Of a stretch of DNA of 64,000 bases, positions 57,855 through 64,000 are shown in pieces; position 1 is the stretch's first letter, and every line of letters begins with the position of its first letter. A program made the translations under genes and the position numbers. The DNA is from Anastrepha obliqua (lineage: Eukaryota > Arthropoda > Insecta > Diptera > Tephritidae). The DNA lies in contig NC_072893.1 in NCBI RefSeq assembly GCF_027943255.1, forward strand, positions 127,037,784-127,101,783, given 5' to 3'. Below the pieces are notes generated by a model. That model did not search any database, was not told the DNA's origin, and saw only the letters and a list, made by a program, of their open reading frames with translations.

Positions 57855-59134
57855 GGACTATGAATAAGTTCCTTGCGGTTTTACAACAGATGGGGTAACT
57901 TGATTATTATTCCATCGATCCACATTTCCAAACATTCATTGGAGAGCTACTGTCGTAAGGCACACACGTCAGTATAAGTTTTTTATTTGAAGCGTAAACA
58001 ACAATATTTTTACCACACTTGAAAATGTCGAATTTCGTGCCAAATAATGTGTTTTTGCGGGGAATTCTTCTTCATTATTTTAATATGAAGAAAAAAGCAG
58101 CCGAAAGTCATCGTATCTTGGTGGAAGTTTATGGTGAGCATGCTCTAGCTGAGCGAACGTGCCAGAAGTGGTTTGCACGCTTTAAAAGTGGTGATTTTGG
58201 CTTGGAAGACGAAGAACGCGAGGGTGCGCCGCCAAAGTTCATGGATACCGAATTGGAGGAATTGCTCGATCAAGATCCGGCTCAAACGCAAGAAGAGGTT
58301 GCAAAAACTTTGGGAGTTGATCAATCAACCATTTCCAAACGTTTATAAGCCATGGGAATGATCCGAAAGGTAGGCCATTGGGTGCCGTATGAATTGAAGC
58401 CAAGAGACGTTGAACGCCGTTTTATGGCATGCGAACAACTGCTTCAACGGCACAAAAGAAAGGGTTTTTTGCATCGAATTGTGACTGGCGATGAAAAGTG
58501 GGTCCATTACGACAATCCAAAACGTCGGGCAACGTATGGATACCCTGGCCATGCTTCAACATCGACGTCGGCGCAGAATATTCATGGCCTGAAGGTTATG
58601 CTGTGTATCTGGTGGGACCAGCTGGGTGTTGTGTATTATGAGCTACTGAAACCGAATGAAACGATTACGGGGGATGTCTACCGACGACAATTGATGCGTT
58701 TGAGCCGAGCACTGCGAGAAAAACGGCCGCAATACGCCGATAGACACGACAAAGTTATTTTGCAACATGACAATGCTCGGCCACATGTTGCACAAGTGGT
58801 CAAAACATACTTAGAAACGCTCAAATGGGATGTCCTACCCCACCCGCCGTATAGTCCAGACCTTGCGCCATCCGATTACTATCTCTTCCGATCGATGCAA
58901 CATGGCCTGGCTGACCAGCACTTCCGTAATTACGATGAAGTCAAAAAATGGATCGATTCGTGGATTGCGGCAAAACCGACCGAATTTTTCACAAAGGGAA
59001 TCCGTGAATTGCCAGAAAGATGGGAAAAAGTAGTAGCAAGCGATGGACAATACTATGAATATTAAATTTGTAACCATTTTACGTCAATAAAGTTTCAAAT
59101 TTCGAAAAAAACCGCACGAACTTATCCATAGTCC
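57855..59134 (+). mobile_element. Full-length mariner, single stop codon
   Basis: The termini are GGACTATGAATAAGTTCCTT and, reverse-complemented, GGACTATGGATAAGTTCGTG, each followed by GCGGTTTT and flanked by TA (57853-57854 and 59135-59136). The length of 1280 bp is that of an intact mariner. Confidence 0.95.
58025..59065 (+). pseudogene. Mariner transposase (DD34D), one in-frame stop
   Basis: The transposase cuts and pastes the element by recognising its inverted ends. The frame runs from ATG 58025 to TAA 59065, 346 codons, the usual length. It is interrupted only by TAA at 58346-58348 between VDQSTISKRL and AMGMIRKVG; a Lys codon fits there in relatives. The N-terminal helix-turn-helix region (LRGILLHYFNMKKKAAESHR, AERTCQKWFARFKSGDF) is complete. 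The WVPYEL linker and the catalytic residues in IVTGDEKWVHYDN, LQHDNARPHVA and PPYSPDLAPSDYY are all present, with 34 residues between the last two Asp. Sequence features suggest the mellifera group, known from Ceratitis. No other damage is visible, so inactivation is recent or relies on this stop alone. Confidence 0.92.
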
Positions 59135-59229
59135 TATTAACATAAGCAAAGTACGGCATAACCCTTCAAAAGTACTTTTTAATGAAAGAAATATTTTATT
59201 TTATAAATATGTTCCATAAATTGTAAATA

Positions 59230-60151
59230 CAGGGCCCGTCATCTATCGTTACGGATTTGAACTAGGTATTATTTGGAGAATGGTAACACTTAGCTGTCAT
59301 CTGATTTGACAGAAAATTAGTTTTATTCTTCCGCTGAACGAAAATGGTTGTGTATACGCTCAAAGAGCGCTGGGAAATATTGCCACATTACTTTGAAAAT
59401 CATGGTAATGTTGCAGAATGTGTACGAAAATTACGTACGGCAATGGGAAGAAGAAAAGCACCGAATGAAGCGTATGTGCGTTACTTTGCGAAAAAAGTTT
59501 GGGGCTCAGAAAACCCGCACACACTCGAAGAAAAGCCGATGCATTCACAACGAGTCACTGTTTGGTGCGAATTTTGGTCGAGAGGCATCATTGGTCCATT
59601 TTTCTTCGAAAAGTGGCCGTAACCGTCAATAGAGAGCGTTACCGGGCCATGTTGAACGAATTTTTGTTCCGAGAAATTGAAGAAGAGGATATTGGTGGCA
59701 TTTGGTTCCAACAAGATGGCGCTACTTGCCACACAGCGAATGCTACGATCAATCTTTTGCGCACTGTCTTCGAAAATCGCATTATCAGCCGAAATTCTCA
59801 TATCGTTTGGCCGCCTCGGAGCTGCGATTTGACGCCGTTGGATTATTATCTTTGGGGTGCCGTCAAAGACCAGTGTTATGCCAACAAACCAGCAACAATT
59901 GATGCACTGAAGACCAACACACGCGATGTCATAGCTGAAATACAGCCGTATACAATCGAAAATGTGTTGAAAAATTGGACCGATCGTATGGGATGGTGCA
60001 TGGCTACCCGAGGCAGCAATATGAATGAAGTTGTGCTCCATCATTAACCGGAAGGATTGTACTTCAAAATAAGAAAAACAGTTTGAAAAAATATTCAGTA
60101 GTTTCGTTTTTATAGCATTTTTAATTCCGTAAAGTTATATGGCGGACCCTT
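59230..60151 (+). mobile_element. Deleted DD41D mariner element, copy 2
   Basis: The ends are CAGGGCCCGTCATCTATCGTT and, reverse-complemented, AAGGGTCCGCCATATAACTTT, both continuing into TACGGA. TA flanks both (59228-59229 and 60152-60153). At 922 bp it is nearly the same length as copy 1 (927 bp), but the ends differ, so it is a separate lineage. Confidence 0.88.
59344..60047 (+). pseudogene. DD41D transposase pseudogene, copy 2
   Basis: The start (MVVYTLKERWEILPHYFENH, GNVAECVRKLR) is a helix-turn-helix-type N-terminus. It then jumps to WGSENPHTLEEKPMHSQRVT and FFFEK, so the segment holding the first catalytic Asp is deleted. A frameshift near 59615 leads into VAVTVNRERYRAMLNEF. The second and third Asp are present in QQDGATCHTANA and PPRSCDLTPLDYYLWG with 41 residues between. 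The C-terminus ends at HH, stop. The copy is non-functional. Confidence 0.85.
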
Positions 60152-60420
60152 TACATTGAAACCGCTCTTGGGCGACCACCATCGTCAGCTTTTGTCCGTG
60201 AAAGAGGGCTGTTACTCAAAAGAGTTTAATTTCTTCCAATACGTAAGATTTGGTATAAAAAATTTCCGCTCAAGGGCGGTGTCCGACTAATACAGCTGTC
60301 CTAGAGTTAGAAGTATAAATCATGACCATATGAGGCATACCACGGGCATGGTTTATTATTTATTATAAATAATTTTATTTATTTCTTTTATTGCATTCTC
60401 AGAATTAAAAATGTGAATCT
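60152..60420. other. No gene recognised
   Basis: This is a short interval with a TTTATTATTTATTATAAAT run near 60350. Confidence 0.55.
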
Positions 60421-60580
60421 CGATGATGTAGGACACATCGTGGACAAGCCTTGTAAAATGTGCTCGTACAATATTAATGAAAAATAAACTCATATTTTGT
60501 ATATCTGCTGACGATTCATGTAAAAACTAATATTTTTCTCATGCATGACAGGTAATATGACATGCCTTGTAATAACAAAA
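60421..60580. repeat. Palindromic satellite, group 5 (two diverged units)
   Basis: Units lie at about 60430 (GGACACATCGTGGACAAGCC, TTGTAAAATGTG) and 60540 (ATGCATGACAGGTAATATGA, CATGCCTTGTAA), 114 bp apart. Confidence 0.7.
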
Positions 60581-60669
60581 GTACTTCAACTTCCAAAAAA
60601 AGGTTAATGGATAGCTAATACTAAGAAATTCCACTGTTTTCTACCAATTTTGTCACTGGTATGGGTCTT

Positions 60670-60937
60670 GCGGCCGTCGTAACCGAATGGGTTGGTGCGT
60701 GACTGCCATTCGGCAGTACGTAAGTTCGAATCTTCGTGCATGAAACAAAAAAAAAGTCTTCCGAGTGTATTGCTGCTATGAAAAAGCTTTTCATAAAAAC
60801 CATTTTCCATTCGGAGTCGACTTAAATTGTAGGTCCCTCCTTTTCGGGAACAACATCACCACGCGCGCCATAAATAAGACGAGGAGCTTGGCCAAACGTC
60901 TAACAGATGTGTACGAATTGTTTATTTTATTTTTATG
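60670..60937 (+). mobile_element. tRNA-derived SINE, copy D
   Basis: This copy is on the plus strand. The head CGGCCGTCGTAACCGAATGG is followed by GTTGGTGCGTGACTGCCATT and AAGTTCGAATCTTCG, which fit A and B boxes. The body (GAAAAAGCTTTTCATAAAAA, GTAGGTCCCTCC, AACAACATCACCACGC) ends GTGTACGAATTGTTTATTTT. Confidence 0.88.
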
Positions 60938-61360
60938 CGTGTTCTCGTTCATCTTTTTGTTGCATTTTGCCAATAATATTTTTGAAAATTCACGCATATT
61001 TTTTTCTACAGTTTACGCCTCGAATAGCTCCCAGCAGCCCCGTTTTTTAAGCAGTGTTTATACCATAAATGTGGTTTCTTGTTGTTTGCTTTTCCGAATC
61101 TAAGGCAAAATAAGCAAATACGGAAATATTTTGCCACAACAACTTTTACTATATTTGTGGCTTTGAGAGAACGCATACATTTTTGGGAACTACCTCTGAA
61201 GTGACATTTATTAGCTTTATATAAATCCTGATCATTCTGGTAACGTAAAACCGATTATGAAGGAAAAACATCTATGTCTATATTTTTGTAGATTCCTAAG
61301 TACAAAAAATAGATTTTGCTTAATTTGCTTAGTTTTAGCAGAGCGGTTTACACTTTGCTA
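60938..61360. other. No gene recognised
   Basis: This is AT-rich with no domain in any frame. Confidence 0.55.
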
Positions 61361-61495
61361 CATGTCTTGCATCATGTCTGTACGGTAAAACTAAGCAAAA
61401 AATTATGTTTCACTTATTTTGTTTAATACATGCAAAAACTAGTAATTTTGGCCATGCATGACATGTTGCGGACGTGTCTTGCATGGTGTCATCGT
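61361..61495. repeat. Palindromic satellite, group 6 (two units)
   Basis: Units lie at 61370 (CATGTCTTGCATCATGTCTG) and 61453-61490 (CATGCATGACATGTTGCGG then ACGTGTCTTGCATGGTGTC), 101 bp apart. Confidence 0.8.
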
Positions 61496-63399
61496 ACCTT
61501 AAAAACTGCCCAAAATTTCACATATCACATGAAAAAGTTTAATTTTGTTAAATCTATTTTTTCGGGAGCGGCCTGATGGCATATCAGATTTGTATAGTAA
61601 TTATATGTGTGTACTTTTACATATGTATTTGTGTATGGAAAAAACGTTAAGTAACAAACTTTGTGTGAGTGTTAAACTTTATAATTGTTTGTTATTGTAC
61701 ACTGCCTTAGCTAAACTTCGGTAACACACAGCCTTCCTTTCGCATTAACCCCTCCTAAACGCCCCTCTATCTGCGTGCACGGCAAAACTGTTGCGTTTTA
61801 ATTATGTATTGCGGTAAAGCGATTAACGTTTTCAGTTGCCCGTAATTGCGTTTCGTTGTTTGCCATGATGACCACCACATCGCTGCCAGGAACAGCAACC
61901 AGCCCACAGTTGGCCAACAACAACAGTAGCCACAACTAATAGCGTTCAATAATGGCTAAGAGTAAACCCTACCGCCACACACATACACCCACATGCAAAT
62001 AAACATTTTATACCTTGTGGCGTGCAAACATGAGCGATATCACGGAGGGAACTAAATTGCAGCAGAGCATCCCCAACTGTTGTGTGGTAACTGCTACTTG
62101 TTGTTTGTCTTTCCAACAGCCGCTAGCCACCAGTGTCCCACGTTTTACGCTGACAGTGCACGCGATTTCATTGTGCTTCGTTGACTTTGATACGTTTTGA
62201 TTTCGTTCGGTTGGGTTTGACAGTTGCCAGCGGCTGTAAAATTTGCTGTATTTCGATTTATGAAGAATTAACAAGTACCACCCACATGACGCTGTGGGAA
62301 AAATGTAAATGCTTTAATGCATGAGTGTGTGTGCGTTGGTAGAAAAGTAATTACCTTACATGCATGACACAGCGCGCTCTTGGCGCAAATCCGAACTGCG
62401 GTTCCTGCTGGGTTACAATAGCTCTTGGCTGAGCAATAAAAAACAAGGTGTTACAAAAACTTTCGTAGTTGCCTCATATTGCTTGTAACAAATTACGCTA
62501 TTTATTGGTGCATACTTTTTGGGGCACACCTTTCACCTCTCCCTTATGTTTTCACACGATTTGCTTACTTGGTCCTAGTTGACTTTACTTATATATTTAG
62601 CCCACACGCGCATACATGGCGCTTGTGCACATATTCGCATAAAAATTTTCGCTTGGCCCACAGAAGTATGCACCTCGTTGATGCTCCGCTGAAAAGGCGC
62701 TTAAATTGCCATTAGTTTGATGGGGGACAAGCCTGCCAGGTCTGCCAGGTCTGCCAGGTTTGCTATGCCTGTATCTCTAACCCTTTACTCTCCCTACATT
62801 TTGAACTCATTCCCCTTGCTGGTCCACATCCTCCTCCATACCTTGCTCCAATCCTCTCTCGCCGTCCCTATCAGGCTAGCGCCCTTGCTTTGCTAGCCCC
62901 TAACTACCTACGGTTGTAGCATTTAATTGCATTTTACAGCCGCAGCCACATTTAACGAATTTAACCACGATACGCGGCGTAAAGGTAGCGATGTGTGCAC
63001 CATCGTAATTTTTACAATTTTTCATGTGAACATTTGTTGCTTTTTTTGTTTTGGTTAAACGCAAATTCTCGCTCATAGATTCGCGCTCGCGCATTTATTC
63101 ACCTGCTTGTGTTAATTGGTTCACCTGCAATCGCATTTTTGATTATTATCACACGAACTCTTAATTTGCGTTAAGCCTAAAAGTATGCTAACCGAATTAT
63201 GTGTATACATTTTTTATTCAATTAAATATTTCCAAAAAAAAGTAGCTGTTTTCGTAGCGAATTGAAGCGGAAAATAAAAAATTTTATTTAAGATGAGCTG
63301 CAGCTAAAGGCAGTGGGTTTGTTTTAATAATTGATTCAAAGAAAAATAAAACAACAATAATAAAAAAAATAAAAAAATTGGAAAAGGGATTTATGGCGC
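61496..63399. other. No gene recognised
   Basis: This contains one half-unit of the palindromic satellite (TACATGCATGACACAGCG, 62357-62374) and a three-fold GCCAGGTCTGCCAGG run at 62733-62760. No coding region was recognised. Confidence 0.55.
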
Positions 63400-64000
63400 A
63401 TGAGTGCCACAAAGATTTTTAACCTTTTTGTAGTACTAAAATTGAAAATATAATACTAAATTTTAGTACAAAATCGGAGCTGGCAAAGAGAAAATTTTTA
63501 GCGCAAAAATGTAGCAGAACTTTAGTACTTTCATAATTGGGTTTCATAAATTTAGTAGTAAAATTAGATATAGTACTAAATTTTAGAACAAAAATGTAGC
63601 AGAACTTTAGTACTTTAATAATTGTGGCTCATAATTTTAGTACTAAAATTAAAATATAGTACTAAATTTGAGCACACGTTTTGAACTGTCACAAAGAAAT
63701 CTTTTAGTGGAAAAATATAGCAGAATTTTAGTACTCGAATAATTGCGGTTCATAATTGTAGTACTAGATCTAAGTACAAGCTTTGAGCTATCAGAGAGAA
63801 GACCTTTAGAGGAAAAATATTTCAGAATTTTGGGACCCGAATAATTTTGGTACTCCAATTTTTGTTTACCATGCATAATTAAATTTTGCTCAGATTTTAG
63901 AGTATGCGATTTTAGCGCAAAACTATGGGAACATTTATGCCCCTAAAGTTAAGTACTTAGTAGACATGGTTTAGCATAAACAATTTTATAGTATACTAAT
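63400..64000. repeat. Degenerate tandem array rich in TTTAGTACT
   Basis: Units with 'AAAAATGTAGCAGAACTTTAG' followed by TACTTTAATAATTG start near 63504, 63590, 63711 and 63813 (spacing 86, 121 and 102 bp). TAGTACTAAAATT also recurs. The array may run on past the window end. Confidence 0.8.

Overview
The window looks like a gene-poor, AT-rich piece of a dipteran genome, most likely a tephritid fruit fly. The placement is an inference from the mix of elements: several mariner families, a DD41D (rosa-type) group that I recall being first described from tephritids, a BEL/Pao LTR element primed by tRNA-Lys, and a tRNA-derived SINE. I found no host protein-coding gene. Every recognisable coding sequence belongs to a mobile element, and every one is broken. 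The window could be intergenic or lie inside a very long intron.

Layout. Positions 1-760 hold a ~128-bp tandem repeat and its tail, and 1101-1358 a 12-copy minisatellite. A long-arm foldback transposon (1499-3163) carries the C-terminal exon of a conserved arthropod repeat protein. From 4950 to 11600 a degenerate ~250-300 bp satellite has been split by an RTE-like fragment, a mariner (6613-7895) and a deleted DD41D mariner (10228-11154). A second transposon, related to the first by its ends and its protein, occupies 15545-17206. It holds N- and C-terminal parts of that protein separated by a probable 69-bp intron. A TTAA-flanked foldback with a mariner-type MITE in its loop is at 22838-23512.

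Positions 25657-37250 are a nest. A 4.8-kb BEL/Pao element with ~99% identical LTRs and a perfect 5-bp target duplication is followed by an RNase H-bearing non-LTR retrotransposon, a Tc1 fragment, an R1-like fragment, and a TTAA element with an FB-like element inserted in it. Pieces of one GTATAACAG minisatellite lie between them.

The right half (39-62 kb) has a dispersed and locally tandem satellite of ~91-95 bp. Its core is a near-palindrome around GGACATGTCTTGCAAGATGTC. The same half holds most of the SINE copies, a mini-mariner that retains only the DNA-binding half of its transposase (52789-53321), a full-length mariner interrupted by one stop codon (57855-59134) and a second deleted DD41D element (59230-60151). 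The window ends inside another degenerate tandem array (63400-64000).

The best candidate for something under-described is the pair of transposons at 1499-3163 and 15545-17206. They share terminal sequence and encode the same protein family, which has no transposase motif I recognise. The second candidate is the palindromic satellite.
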